Assembly: GCA_947441065.1 (NCBI GenBank)
Contig: CANESI010000001.1
Span: 186,001-250,000 of the forward strand
Source of the DNA: Caulobacteraceae bacterium
Lineage (GTDB): Bacteria; Pseudomonadota; Alphaproteobacteria; Caulobacterales; Caulobacteraceae
DNA: 64,000 nt
Reading direction: 5' to 3'
Below, one piece after another: positions 1 to 7,462 of this stretch (the stretch's first letter is position 1; every line of letters starts with the position of its first letter). The translations under genes were made by a program, and so were the position numbers. The notes below the pieces were generated by a model, which was not told where the DNA came from, searched no databases, and was given only the letters and a program-made list of their open reading frames with translations.

Positions 1-2
1 TT

Positions 3-383
3 GGCCGTATGAGGCCTGAACAGTTTATCGGCCGGGTCTCTGACGGCATTGGCCGACTGGTCCAGCCCCTGCGCAAGATCGTGTCAGACAATGCCGGGAT
101 CTCTTTGGGTCCCATCGGCGGCGCAGTGCTGGAATATCGCCTGATCTATCTGGACTGGCCGATGGCAGGGGACCGGGTGACGGTTCGTTCGGGTCTGCAA
201 GGCGCCGATAGCCGCACCATGCGCGTCTTGCATTGGATCTTGGACCCTGAGACCGGCAAGGCTTGGGGCACGTCCGAGGCGGTGGTCATCACCTTCGATC
301 TGGACGCCCGCAAGGTCGTGCCGATCAGCGACACTGCCCGCGCGCTCCTGTTGGATCAGGCCACACCGGGCCTGACCCTTTAG
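3..383 (+). CDS. Acyl-CoA/acyl-ACP thioesterase-like hotdog protein, C-terminal part
   Basis: The reading frame is open to the left edge, so this is the C-terminal part of a gene that starts outside the window. The visible ~126 residues contain a hotdog-type segment: an N-terminal helix (FIGRVSDGIGRL), then beta-rich stretches (LEYRLIYLDWP, DRVTVRSGLQG, KAWGTSEAVVITFDLDARK) typical of thioesterases that cleave acyl-CoA or acyl-ACP. The pattern of a product group, then 'AWGTSEAVVITFDL', resembles the second half of double-hotdog thioesterases of about 280-300 residues. An in-frame ATG at 9 exists but has no ribosome binding site. It is convergent with the hydrolase that follows. Substrate is unknown. 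Confidence 0.5.
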   Translation, partial: GRMRPEQFIGRVSDGIGRLVQPLRKIVSDNAGISLGPIGGAVLEYRLIYLDWPMAGDRVTVRSGLQGADSRTMRVLHWILDPETGKAWGTSEAVVITFDLDARKVVPISDTARALLLDQATPGLTL

Positions 384-387
384 AGCG

Positions 388-1326
388 TTAGGCCGCAGCC
401 TCAGCCAAGGCTTGGCGCACCAGATCGGGTCGCTCCAGCGGCAGGAAGTGGGTGGTGCCCGGTACGGTGCTGATGTTCAAGACACCGCGCCTGTTGGTTT
501 TGACAAAGTCCTCATGCGGGCCAACGCGGCAGGTGGAGCCATGTTCGGCCTGAAAGATCCTCACCGGGCGCTGAACCTTGGCCAAGATCGGCCAAGGCCG
601 GTTGGCCATGGCCGAAAAGTTCGAGGCTTCCCAAGCGGGTGCGCAGGCCAGTTCCACCTTGCCATCGGACCGGTCAACAAAGCCGCCCTCAACATAGTCG
701 GCCAAGCTCTCGGCAGGCCAGGTCTTGAAGGCTCCGCGCCCGGTATAGGCGGCGAGCACAGCGGCGCGATCATCAAAGACGGACCGGCGCCGAAGCGCGC
801 CCTGCGCCAAGGGTGACTTGGCCCAATGGTCTGGACCGACCCAAGGCAGGCTGCCAATGAACTGTGTGCGCTTGTCCATGATCACAGGGTCAAACATCAC
901 CACGCTGCGCACCAAGGCGGGCCGGGCCTCTGCGGCATAGAGGGCGACGGTCGAGCCCATCGAATGGCCCGACAGCACGACAGGCTTAAAGCCCGGCTCT
1001 TTGGCCAAGGTATCGAGAACGGCAATATCGTCATAGCGATGATCATCCCAAGATCGCCGCCCCTCGACATTTGCGGTCAAGGTCGTTTGGCCATGGCCGC
1101 GCTGATCGACGGCTAAGATTCGCAGTTGCTTGGACAGGGGACCCAAGACGGAGCGATAGGTCAGGGCGTTAAAGCCATTGGCATGGAAAAAGACCACATC
1201 GATGGGCCGTGATGGATCGCCAAAATCGAGCGCCGACACCAGGCCCGGTCCCCGGCTTGGATCAAGGGTGATGGTCCGGCGGCGCGGCTCATCAAAGGGG
1301 GCGCTAGGGTTCGGCTCGGACGACAT
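388..1326 (-). CDS. Alpha/beta-fold hydrolase
   Basis: A cytoplasmic serine hydrolase of 312 residues. The sequence shows an oxyanion-hole motif HANGF (about residues 48-52), the nucleophile elbow GHSMG with Ser122, and a C-terminal GTTHFLPLERP segment that supplies the catalytic histidine. This is the standard alpha/beta-hydrolase layout with a lid region between residues 150 and 230. The frame stays open to an ATG at 1374, but the ATG at 1326 is preferred because an AAGG-type ribosome binding site lies just upstream and conserved sequence begins near it. The substrate cannot be deduced; epoxide hydrolase, esterase and haloperoxidase-like roles all share this fold. Confidence 0.8.
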   Translation of the reverse strand: MSSEPNPSAPFDEPRRRTITLDPSRGPGLVSALDFGDPSRPIDVVFFHANGFNALTYRSVLGPLSKQLRILAVDQRGHGQTTLTANVEGRRSWDDHRYDDIAVLDTLAKEPGFKPVVLSGHSMGSTVALYAAEARPALVRSVVMFDPVIMDKRTQFIGSLPWVGPDHWAKSPLAQGALRRRSVFDDRAAVLAAYTGRGAFKTWPAESLADYVEGGFVDRSDGKVELACAPAWEASNFSAMANRPWPILAKVQRPVRIFQAEHGSTCRVGPHEDFVKTNRRGVLNISTVPGTTHFLPLERPDLVRQALAEAAA

Positions 1327-1495
1327 GGGACACCTTAGACACTCAGACGGGGTGATGGGCAGACGGGGACGCAATCTGTACCCTAGGCCTAGACTAAGCA
1401 GGGCTGCCCATCAATTCCATCCCTGACGCGCATTTGTCTTGAGCCCTTTGGTCTGGTGCGTTTAGGTGAAGGTCACAAACCCAAGAGGCTGAGCC

Positions 1496-2350
1496 ATGAC
1501 CCCCACCGCCCTACCTGAATCGACCTGTTTTGACGTCACCATCGAGGGCGGCGTTGCCCACATCCAGATGTCACGGCCTCAAGCCTTCAACAGCATGAAC
1601 CCGGCCTTCTGGAACGAACTGCCGCAGATTGTGCGCCAGATCAATGATCAGGCCTTGGCCCGCTGTATCGTCATCTCGTCGACGGGCAAGCATTTTTCGG
1701 CCGGGATGGAGCTGTCGGTCTTTGATGGGGCGGGCAGCACGGGCGAAAAGACAGACCGTCACACGGCGATGGAATCGTTCCGTCACCATGTGCACCATCT
1801 GCAAGACACCTTCACCTGTCTGGATCAGGCCCGCATGCCGGTTCTGGTCGCCATTCAGGGCGGCTGTATCGGCGGCGCGGTCGACATGGTTTCAGCCTGT
1901 GACATTCGCTATGCCAGCATGGATGCTTGGTTCTGTATCCAAGAGATCAATATCGGCATGACCGCTGATGTCGGCACCTTCCCCCGGCTCTGCGGTTTGA
2001 TCCCCCAAGGCTGGGTGCGCGAGATGGCCTTTACGGGCCGTCGCTTGACCGCGCAGAAGGCCAAGGAGATCGGGCTGGTCAATGAGGTCTTTGAAACCCA
2101 CGAGGCCTTGCTGGCCCACGTGCTTGAGACCGCCCACGAGATCGCCAGCAAGGCTCCTCTGGCCGTGACCGGCTCTAAGGTCATGATCAACTATGCCCGC
2201 GACCATTCGATCAATGACAGCTTGGACTATATCGCCACCTGGCAGACGGGCATGTTCTCTGGCCGCGACATGGCCGAAGCCTTCAAGGCCAAATCCGAAA
2301 AGCGCGACGCCCAGTTCGACGATCTGGCGCCCATTCGGCGGTCGATGTAG
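1496..2350 (+). CDS. Delta(3,5)-delta(2,4)-dienoyl-CoA isomerase-like crotonase (ECH1 type)
   Basis: A 284-residue crotonase-superfamily enzyme. Family knowledge: ECH1 moves double bonds in 3,5-dienoyl-CoA during beta-oxidation of odd-position unsaturated fatty acids. The sequence follows animal ECH1 closely: FSAGMELSVF near residue 65, GGCIGGAVDMVSACDIRY, then QEINIGMTADVG. Asp130, Glu150 and Asp158 have the same 20- and 8-residue spacing as the rat catalytic residues Asp176, Glu196 and Asp204. The end of the protein (APLAVTGSKVMINYARDHS) also fits. It starts at an ATG after an AAGAGG-like site. No partner genes are adjacent; the downstream gap holds repeats. An ordinary enoyl-CoA hydratase role is less likely given the Asp158. 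Confidence 0.8.
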   Translation: MTPTALPESTCFDVTIEGGVAHIQMSRPQAFNSMNPAFWNELPQIVRQINDQALARCIVISSTGKHFSAGMELSVFDGAGSTGEKTDRHTAMESFRHHVHHLQDTFTCLDQARMPVLVAIQGGCIGGAVDMVSACDIRYASMDAWFCIQEINIGMTADVGTFPRLCGLIPQGWVREMAFTGRRLTAQKAKEIGLVNEVFETHEALLAHVLETAHEIASKAPLAVTGSKVMINYARDHSINDSLDYIATWQTGMFSGRDMAEAFKAKSEKRDAQFDDLAPIRRSM

Positions 2351-2357
2351 GGGCGAT

Positions 2358-2463
2358 ACCCCCTACCCCGGCTTCGCCGGTACTTCCCCCAGAGGGGGAA
2401 GATCATCCGCGTCTAAATCTTCCCCCTCTGGGGGAAGTGGCGCGCAGCGCCGAAGGGGGGCTT
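2358..2463. repeat. Family A palindromic intergenic element (reverse orientation)
   Basis: A ~105-bp element with nested inverted repeats. Its core is ACTTCCCCCAGAGGGGGAAGAT facing ATCTTCCCCCTCTGGGGGAAGT, flanked by CTACCCCGGCTTCGCCGG on one side and GCGCCGAAGGGGGGC on the other. Copies occur at 16651-16754 and 25084-25186 in the opposite orientation. It sits just behind the stop of the ECH1-like gene, between convergent genes, and could fold into a long hairpin when transcribed from either side. Confidence 0.85.
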
Positions 2464-2475
2464 GTTGTCTTCACA

Positions 2476-2574
2476 GCGTCATTGCGAGCGCAGCGAAGCA
2501 ACCCAGTAGACTGACACGAACCTGAATTGATCTTCCCCTGGGTTGCTTCGGCGCTCTGCGCCTCGCAATGACGC
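2476..2574. repeat. Family C palindromic repeat (GCGTCATTGCGAG type)
   Basis: A ~99-bp inverted repeat. It opens with GCGTCATTGCGAGCGCAGCG and closes with the complementary CTCGCAATGACGC, with the inner pair AAGCAACCCAG and CTGGGTTGCTT. The unpaired middle contains ACGAACCTGAATTGAT, which is also present in the copy at 31306-31405, so loop and stem are both conserved. A shorter relative lies at 25224-25260. Confidence 0.85.
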
Positions 2575-2604
2575 GGGGGATGACTGATGGGCATGTGGTT
2601 AAAC

Positions 2605-2692
2605 ACCCCCCTCTCCCAACCCTCTCCCCCTCAAGGGGGGAAAGGGCTTATCTGTTCTAGCCCTCTCCCTGTGGGAGAGGGTTGGGTGAGGG
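2605..2692. repeat. Family B palindromic repeat (CCCTCACCCAACCCTCTCCC type, reverse orientation)
   Basis: An ~88-bp element with arms CTCTCCCAACCCTCTCCCCC and GAGAGGGTTGGGTGAGGG around CCCTCTCCCTGTGGGAGAGGG. Read on the minus strand it matches the copies at 25271-25359 and 31483-31572, including the inner AGGGCT...AGCCCT segment. The family A, C and B elements fill almost the whole gap of 2351-2718, and no gene is seen there. Confidence 0.8.
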
Positions 2693-2718
2693 CCTTTCTT
2701 GTTTTTAAACAAGACCCC

Positions 2719-3678
2719 CTACAACCACCCCTTCTTACGGAACCACCAGAGCGGCACGACGGCCGAAACGACCATGATGATCAGGGCCATCGGATAGCCG
2801 TGGACAAATTTCAGCTCGGGCATCTGTTCGAAGTTCATGCCGTAGATCGAGGCGACGAGGGTCGGCGGTAGGAACACGACCGCTGCCACCGAGAAGATCT
2901 TGATGATGGCGTTCTGCTCAATATTGATCAGGCCCAAGGCGGCATCGAGCAGGAAGGTGATGTTGCTGGATAGGTAGGACGAGTGATCAGTCAGGGACTG
3001 AACGTCGCGCTGCAGGCTCTTGAGATGGTCGCGGTGATCGCGATCAGTTTCGATCTGTTCGGACAGGGAGGCAAAGCTGATCAGGCGCGCAAGGCTGACC
3101 AGACTGTCCCTTGCCTTAGCATTGAGGCTCTGAGACCGGCCAAGCTTGGTCAAGATCTGCTCAAACCCGCTTTCACGGGGGCGCTTAAAGATCGACCGGG
3201 ACGAGGTCTCCACCTCGCCGGACGTCCGTTCGAGAATGTCGGCGGTGCGGTCGACCACCGCGTCGAGCAGTCCAAGGAACGCGTGGGTCCCCGTCGGGCA
3301 AAGGCTCGCCTGACGCTCGGCCTGGGCGGCGAAGATCGTGAAGGCGCGTGGCTCGATATAGCGGATCGTGACCAGCCGCTCCCCCGCCAGCACGAAGGTT
3401 ACGGGCGACGAGCTCGGCTCCTCCTCATCGGCATTATGCAGGATGGTGGCAGTCATGAAGGTGGCGCCATCCTCCTGATAGAGGCGGCTGGAGGCCTCGA
3501 TCTCGGCCATCTCTTCACGGGTGGGCAGGAGAAGGCCAAGCGCTTGCTCGACCAACAGTTCTTCGGCGCGGGTGGGTTCGATCAGCTCGATCCAGACCGT
3601 GTCCGGCGGCAGATGCCAGCCCGACTCAAGGCTCGGAACGTCGAAGGCCGGAGCCCCATTGCGCAGCAGTTTCAGCAT
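2719..3678 (-). CDS. corA: CorA-family magnesium/cobalt transport protein
   Basis: A 319-residue inner-membrane channel for Mg2+ (and Co2+/Ni2+) of the CorA family. The N-terminal ~250 residues are the cytoplasmic alpha/beta and long-helix funnel. The signature YGMNF lies at about residues 279-283, between two C-terminal membrane segments (about 258-278 and 298-313). The chain ends in the usual basic tail RKKGWL. Length matches the family. The start ATG sits 40 nt from the stop of the neighbouring CHAP gene on the same strand, so the two might be co-transcribed, although they have no obvious functional link. Confidence 0.92.
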   Translation of the reverse strand: MLKLLRNGAPAFDVPSLESGWHLPPDTVWIELIEPTRAEELLVEQALGLLLPTREEMAEIEASSRLYQEDGATFMTATILHNADEEEPSSSPVTFVLAGERLVTIRYIEPRAFTIFAAQAERQASLCPTGTHAFLGLLDAVVDRTADILERTSGEVETSSRSIFKRPRESGFEQILTKLGRSQSLNAKARDSLVSLARLISFASLSEQIETDRDHRDHLKSLQRDVQSLTDHSSYLSSNITFLLDAALGLINIEQNAIIKIFSVAAVVFLPPTLVASIYGMNFEQMPELKFVHGYPMALIIMVVSAVVPLWWFRKKGWL

Positions 3679-3717
3679 CAGTCTGCTTTCTGTCAGCGCT
3701 CGCGGACCGGGCTCGGC

Positions 3718-4392
3718 CTAGCGTTTGTCGGTTTGAGACTCTTCACCGCCGGTCAGGGAGGCGATCAAGGCCGCGATCTGATCGGTGGTCTCAGCGGCCT
3801 GATTGAGCATCTGGGCCGGACCAGACCCCGGCGTTGGCACAGCAGCGGCAACCTGACTGAAGGCGGTCTGGGCGACATTCATAACCGCATTCTGCGCCGC
3901 GTAACGGGCCGCATTCTGGGTCGAGGAATAGATGAAGCCATAGGTCGGATAGACCGTATTGCCGAGGTCGCGCACGGGATCGTACCAGACCTTGACCGAA
4001 CTCCAGTCACCCTGCTGGGAGACGTCAATAACGGTGACGTCCTTTTCGACCTTGCCACGGGTGCCGGAAATAACCGACCAGTTGGCATGGGTGACTTGGA
4101 TGACGCGGTCGGTCAGGACTTGGCTGACCACGGCCACGTGGCCCTTATTCATAATGCCGGTCTGTTTGAAAACCAGAACCGCGCCGGTCTTGGGCACGAA
4201 GCCCTTATTATATTTGCCGGAGGCCTGCTGCCACCAGGTATAGGCGTCACCGAAGATCTGAATGCCGGAGAAGGTGCGGGCGAAGGGTACACATTGCAGA
4301 TAGCCTTCCGCATGGGCAGGGCCCACGGGAGACAGGACCACGCCGACGGCGCAGGCCAAGGCCGCAAGGACGTTTCGCGTCCGCAATCTCAT
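3718..4392 (-). CDS. Secreted CHAP-domain amidase/peptidase
   Basis: A 224-residue exported protein. Residues 1-28 form a signal peptide ending in AHA. The CHAP fold (cysteine/histidine-dependent amidohydrolase that usually cuts peptidoglycan peptides) follows immediately: Cys34 in LQCVPFAR, His85 in NKGHVAVVS and Asn104 in THANWS make the expected catalytic set. The last ~75 residues are Ala/Gln-rich and low in complexity, without a recognised domain. It most likely acts in the periplasm on the cell wall. The start ATG at 4392 places the signal peptide correctly. Confidence 0.85.
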   Translation of the reverse strand: MRLRTRNVLAALACAVGVVLSPVGPAHAEGYLQCVPFARTFSGIQIFGDAYTWWQQASGKYNKGFVPKTGAVLVFKQTGIMNKGHVAVVSQVLTDRVIQVTHANWSVISGTRGKVEKDVTVIDVSQQGDWSSVKVWYDPVRDLGNTVYPTYGFIYSSTQNAARYAAQNAVMNVAQTAFSQVAAAVPTPGSGPAQMLNQAAETTDQIAALIASLTGGEESQTDKR

Positions 4393-4520
4393 TCGGTCGT
4401 CCCCCGCTTTGATCCAGGGGGTGTTTAGCCCCGAAAACCGTTAAGGAAAAGCAACTTTTTATTAAAATGTGCTTTTAACAGCACGGTTTCAGCTTGGATC
4501 TGAAGGGTTTGGCGAGGTGA

Positions 4521-4844
4521 TCAGGAGGCGATCCGATAGACACCGGACCCTGTCGCGACGACAGGGCCGCCATCAGGGCGGGCCAGTTCGGCCTGTACAA
4601 ACAGTAAGGTTCGGGTGGCCCGGTCGACCCAGCTGCGCACCTCCAAACGATCTCCAGCGGCGATCGAGGGGCCAAATTCAATCGATTGGGTGACCACGAT
4701 GAGGGTGCCTCGGTCCTCGGCAGCGGCCCGTTGCGCCATTTCCAAAAGACCCGCCACAGCGCCCGGCTCAGCGCCAAGGGTGACGGTGGATTGAAAGGTG
4801 GCGGCTGGGGACAATAGCATAACAGGAACTCGCGAAGGGCACAT
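4521..4844 (-). CDS. Small hotdog-fold thioesterase-like protein
   Basis: About 107 residues. The part from residue 9 on has the alternating pattern of a hotdog domain: TQSIEFGPSIAAGDRLEVRSWVDRATRTLLFVQAEL followed by a GGPVVATGSGVYRI strand, as in PaaI/YbgC-like acyl-CoA thioesterases. The frame stays open to 5210, but the upstream part is low-complexity and overlaps the gene at 5011-5328, so it is taken as chance. The chosen ATG at 4844 has a close GGAG; an alternative ATG lies at 4820. The assignment rests on fold pattern only, and the substrate is unknown. Confidence 0.55.
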   Translation of the reverse strand: MCPSRVPVMLLSPAATFQSTVTLGAEPGAVAGLLEMAQRAAAEDRGTLIVVTQSIEFGPSIAAGDRLEVRSWVDRATRTLLFVQAELARPDGGPVVATGSGVYRIAS

Positions 4845-4886
4845 AGGCTCCGTCTGACCCAAAGGGTCTGGTCTGGTCAAGCCTGC

Positions 4887-4922
4887 AAAAAAATCGGGCG
4901 GCCGTTGCAGCGACCGCCCGAT
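4887..4922 (-). terminator. Rho-independent terminator of the 5011-5328 gene
   Basis: On the minus strand, ATCGGGCGG pairs with CCGCCCGAT (9-bp stem, about 12-nt loop) and is followed by a run of seven Ts. It lies about 90 nt after the stop of the small secreted protein and would separate that gene from the thioesterase-like gene downstream. Confidence 0.85.
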
Positions 4923-5010
4923 CTCGTCAAATGCTCGAAGACCTCTGGTCGGTAGTTTAAAACCAACCAAAGGGGGTAGAGAGGCCAGCGACCGGCTGAC
5001 CCCGTCAAAA

Positions 5011-5328
5011 TCAGCGCGCAGCAGCCCGAGCGCTGAGATTGCATTTCGCCAAGGTCTCAGCATCGAGGCTGAAGCTGGCGGATGAGTAGCCGACGATGGT
5101 GCCCACAGCCTTGGCCAGTTCCTTGCAGCTCTTGGTTGAGGCGACATTGTCCGGCGCGGCTGTGGCAACACAGACTGTACCTTCGCAGGTCCAGACCGCA
5201 CCGCCTGCAATGACCCGGGCCTTGGCGGCAGGGGCTTGAAGGGTCGCGGTCAGCGTCGTTGCAGCGAGCGCCGAACTGGCGGCCGAAAGGGCGAGAACGG
5301 CAATGGCCGTCAAGGTTTTGAGCTTCAT
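5011..5328 (-). CDS. Small secreted protein with four cysteines, unknown function
   Basis: A 105-residue protein with a clear signal peptide (MKLKTLTAIAVLALSAASSA, cleavage after ALA near residue 22). The mature part of about 83 residues has four cysteines (48, 53, 68 and 96), which suggests two disulphides in the periplasm, and a central amphipathic stretch SCKELAKAVGTIVGYSS. Similar short exported proteins occur in Caulobacter-like genomes as hypothetical proteins (recollection, not checked). It is monocistronic: a terminator follows and the upstream neighbour is divergent. Confidence 0.7.
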   Translation of the reverse strand: MKLKTLTAIAVLALSAASSALAATTLTATLQAPAAKARVIAGGAVWTCEGTVCVATAAPDNVASTKSCKELAKAVGTIVGYSSASFSLDAETLAKCNLSARAAAR

Positions 5329-5599
5329 CTTATCGTCTTTCGTGTTCGGGGAGGAGGGGGTGCCGGAGGAGTACGGCCCTATCCCCAGAGCCGCGCCGAC
5401 ACAAACTGAACAGTGCTTAGATATCAGGGCACCTTCCCTCTGCCAACCGCCTTTCGCAAGATGTTCGCAAAATTCGAAAGTTGGACGGTTTGGGCCGAAC
5501 GTGCTTCAAATGCACAGCTTCCCTTGGGTTACTATTGATCGCTGCGGCCTATGGCGCCCATACTCTTACCAACAGAAAAAAACAAAGTGAGGAACAGCC

Positions 5600-6892
5600 A
5601 TGGATTTCGCCCTACCCAAGGAATTGGTTGACTATCTTGGCGTGCTCGACGCGTTCATCGAGGCCGAGATCAAGCCGCTTCAGGCCAAAGACGACAATGA
5701 GCGCTTCTTTGACCATCGCCGCGAACATGCCCGCACAGATTGGGACAATCAGGGCCTGCCGCGCCACGAGTGGGAAGAGCTTCTGCGCGAAGCCAAGCGC
5801 CTCGCCGACAAGGCCGGTCACTTCCGCTTTGCCCTGCCCAAGGAATTTGGCGGACAGGATGGCTCGAACCTTTGGATGGCGGTGATCCGCGAGCATCTGG
5901 CGGCCAAGGGTCTGGGTCTGCACAATGACCTTCAGAACGAACATTCCATCGTCGGCAACAATCCCTTCGTCCTGATGCTGCGCGATTTCGGCACGCCCGA
6001 ACAGCGCGACACCCTGATCCCCCTGATGATGGCGGGCAAGTTCAAGCCGACCTTCGGCCTGACCGAGCCGGACCACGGTTCGGACGCCACATTCATGGAG
6101 ACCCGCGCCGTGCGCGAGACCCGCGACGGCGTCGAGGGCTGGCTCATCAATGGCGAGAAGATGTGGACCACGGGCATGCATGTGGCCACCCACTGCGCCC
6201 TGTTCTGCCGCACCTCGGGCAAGGATGGCGATGCGCGCGGCATCACCTGCTTCCTCGTGCCTGCCGATGATCCGGGCGTGAAGATCGAGGAATATCTGTG
6301 GACCTTTAACATGCCCACCGATCACCCCCGCGTCAGCTTCACCAACATCTGGGTGCCCGACAGCGCCATGTTTGCGCCTGAGGGCCAAGGTCTGGCGCTG
6401 GCCCAGCACTTTGTGCACGAGAACCGCATCCGCCAAGCCGCCTCGTCGCTCGGTGCCGCCACCTACTGCGTCGAGCAGAGCGTGCGCTATGCCCGCACCC
6501 GCAAGCCCTTTGGCAAGCCCTTGGCCGACAATCAGGCCATCCAGTTCCCGCTGGTCGAGTTGGCCACCCAGTGCGAGATGCTGCGCCTCTTGATCCGCAA
6601 GACCGCTTGGGAAATGGACCAGATGCCCAAGCCCGAAGTGGAAAAACGCCTCTCCGACAAGGTGTCCATGTGTAACTATTGGGCCAACCGCCTCGTCTGC
6701 GAAGCCGCCGACCGGGCCATGCAGGTCCATGGCGGCATCGGCTATTCGCGCCACAAGCCCTTCGAACACATCTATCGCCACCACCGCCGCTATCGCATCA
6801 CCGAAGGGTCCGAAGAGATCCAGATCCGCAAGGTCGGCGCCTATCTGTTCGGCTATATCGGCCCCCGCAAAAAGGACTTTGCCGACCTTTAG
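5600..6892 (+). CDS. Acyl-CoA dehydrogenase
   Basis: A 430-residue flavoprotein that oxidises acyl-CoA to 2-enoyl-CoA. Visible are the FAD/substrate motif FGLTEPDHGSDATFMET, GEKMWTTGMHVATH, the ARTRKPFGKPLADNQAIQF helix, MQVHGGIGYSRHKPFEHIYR and the C-terminal RITEGSEEIQ. Glu402 in that last motif occupies the usual catalytic base position. The subtype resembles the ACAD10/11-like group, but chain-length preference cannot be read. The ATG follows GTGAGGAACAGCC, a good ribosome binding site, and a strong terminator closes the unit. Confidence 0.88.
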   Translation: MDFALPKELVDYLGVLDAFIEAEIKPLQAKDDNERFFDHRREHARTDWDNQGLPRHEWEELLREAKRLADKAGHFRFALPKEFGGQDGSNLWMAVIREHLAAKGLGLHNDLQNEHSIVGNNPFVLMLRDFGTPEQRDTLIPLMMAGKFKPTFGLTEPDHGSDATFMETRAVRETRDGVEGWLINGEKMWTTGMHVATHCALFCRTSGKDGDARGITCFLVPADDPGVKIEEYLWTFNMPTDHPRVSFTNIWVPDSAMFAPEGQGLALAQHFVHENRIRQAASSLGAATYCVEQSVRYARTRKPFGKPLADNQAIQFPLVELATQCEMLRLLIRKTAWEMDQMPKPEVEKRLSDKVSMCNYWANRLVCEAADRAMQVHGGIGYSRHKPFEHIYRHHRRYRITEGSEEIQIRKVGAYLFGYIGPRKKDFADL

Positions 6893-6915
6893 GTCTGCGA
6901 CGCCCCGATAGACCC

Positions 6916-6950
6916 AAACCCCCCGGCGATGAGCTGGGGGGTTTGTTTTT
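6916..6950 (+). terminator. Rho-independent terminator after the acyl-CoA dehydrogenase
   Basis: AAACCCCCC pairs with GGGGGGTTT around a short loop and is followed by GTTTTT, 23 nt after the stop codon. Confidence 0.9.
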
Positions 6951-7011
6951 CGCAAGATATTAAGGTCTATCATGTCATGCTCCGTCAGCTTTAAAGGCAC
7001 GGAGCGCAAGA

Positions 7012-7410
7012 ATGCCCATTTCGACATCGACTCAGGCGGCGGCCCTTTGGACGGCCTTGACCCTTTTGGTGCTGCTGCTCCTGTCCTTGCAGGTGGTGCG
7101 GCAGCGGGCCAAGCATAAGGTTCTGATCGGGGATGACGGGGTGCCAGAGCTGGTGCGGGCCGTGCGGGCCTTTGGCAATGCTACCGAATATGCCGGACCG
7201 GGTATGGCCGCCCTGATCATGCTGGCCGTGGTCGGCGCCTCACCCTTGGCCATCCATCTGTTCGGCGGGGCCTTCGTTATTGGCCGCATTGCCCATGCCG
7301 TCGGGATCAGCCAGAGCGCAGGCACCTCCATCGGCCGCGCCGGGGGCACGCTCCTGACCTGGGTCGGGTTCCTGTTCGCGATTGTGGTTTTGCTGTTCTA
7401 CGCGATCTAG
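7012..7410 (+). CDS. MAPEG-family membrane protein
   Basis: A 132-residue integral membrane protein with about four hydrophobic segments (near 10-28, 62-80, 80-97 and 112-131). The family hallmark RAFGNATEYAGP lies at about residues 52-63. MAPEG proteins are trimeric, glutathione-dependent enzymes in eukaryotes; the bacterial members are mostly uncharacterised and may act in glutathione conjugation or peroxide defence. It starts at ATG after GGAGCGCAAGA. There is no partner in an operon. Confidence 0.85.
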   Translation: MPISTSTQAAALWTALTLLVLLLLSLQVVRQRAKHKVLIGDDGVPELVRAVRAFGNATEYAGPGMAALIMLAVVGASPLAIHLFGGAFVIGRIAHAVGISQSAGTSIGRAGGTLLTWVGFLFAIVVLLFYAI

Positions 7411-7462
7411 AAACCAGAGCCTTTTCCTTGCCGTGACCCTACCCCTTGGGTGATAATGGGCC

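Noticed and set aside
2463-2484. Pho-box-like TTGTCTTCACAGCGTCAT
   Set aside because: The second half is part of the family C repeat (GCGTCATTGCGAG) and no phosphate gene starts downstream.
2983-4428. 481-codon open frame on the plus strand opposite corA and the CHAP gene
   Set aside because: It is antisense to two genes with clear motifs; long antisense frames are expected at this GC content and the translation shows no recognisable domain.
4845-5210. N-terminal extension of the thioesterase-like gene to 5210
   Set aside because: Low-complexity translation, contains the terminator of the upstream gene and overlaps the coding region of the secreted protein.
5612-7027. 471-codon open frame opposite the acyl-CoA dehydrogenase
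   Set aside because: Shadow of the dehydrogenase codon pattern, no ribosome binding site, His/Gly-rich nonsense-like sequence.
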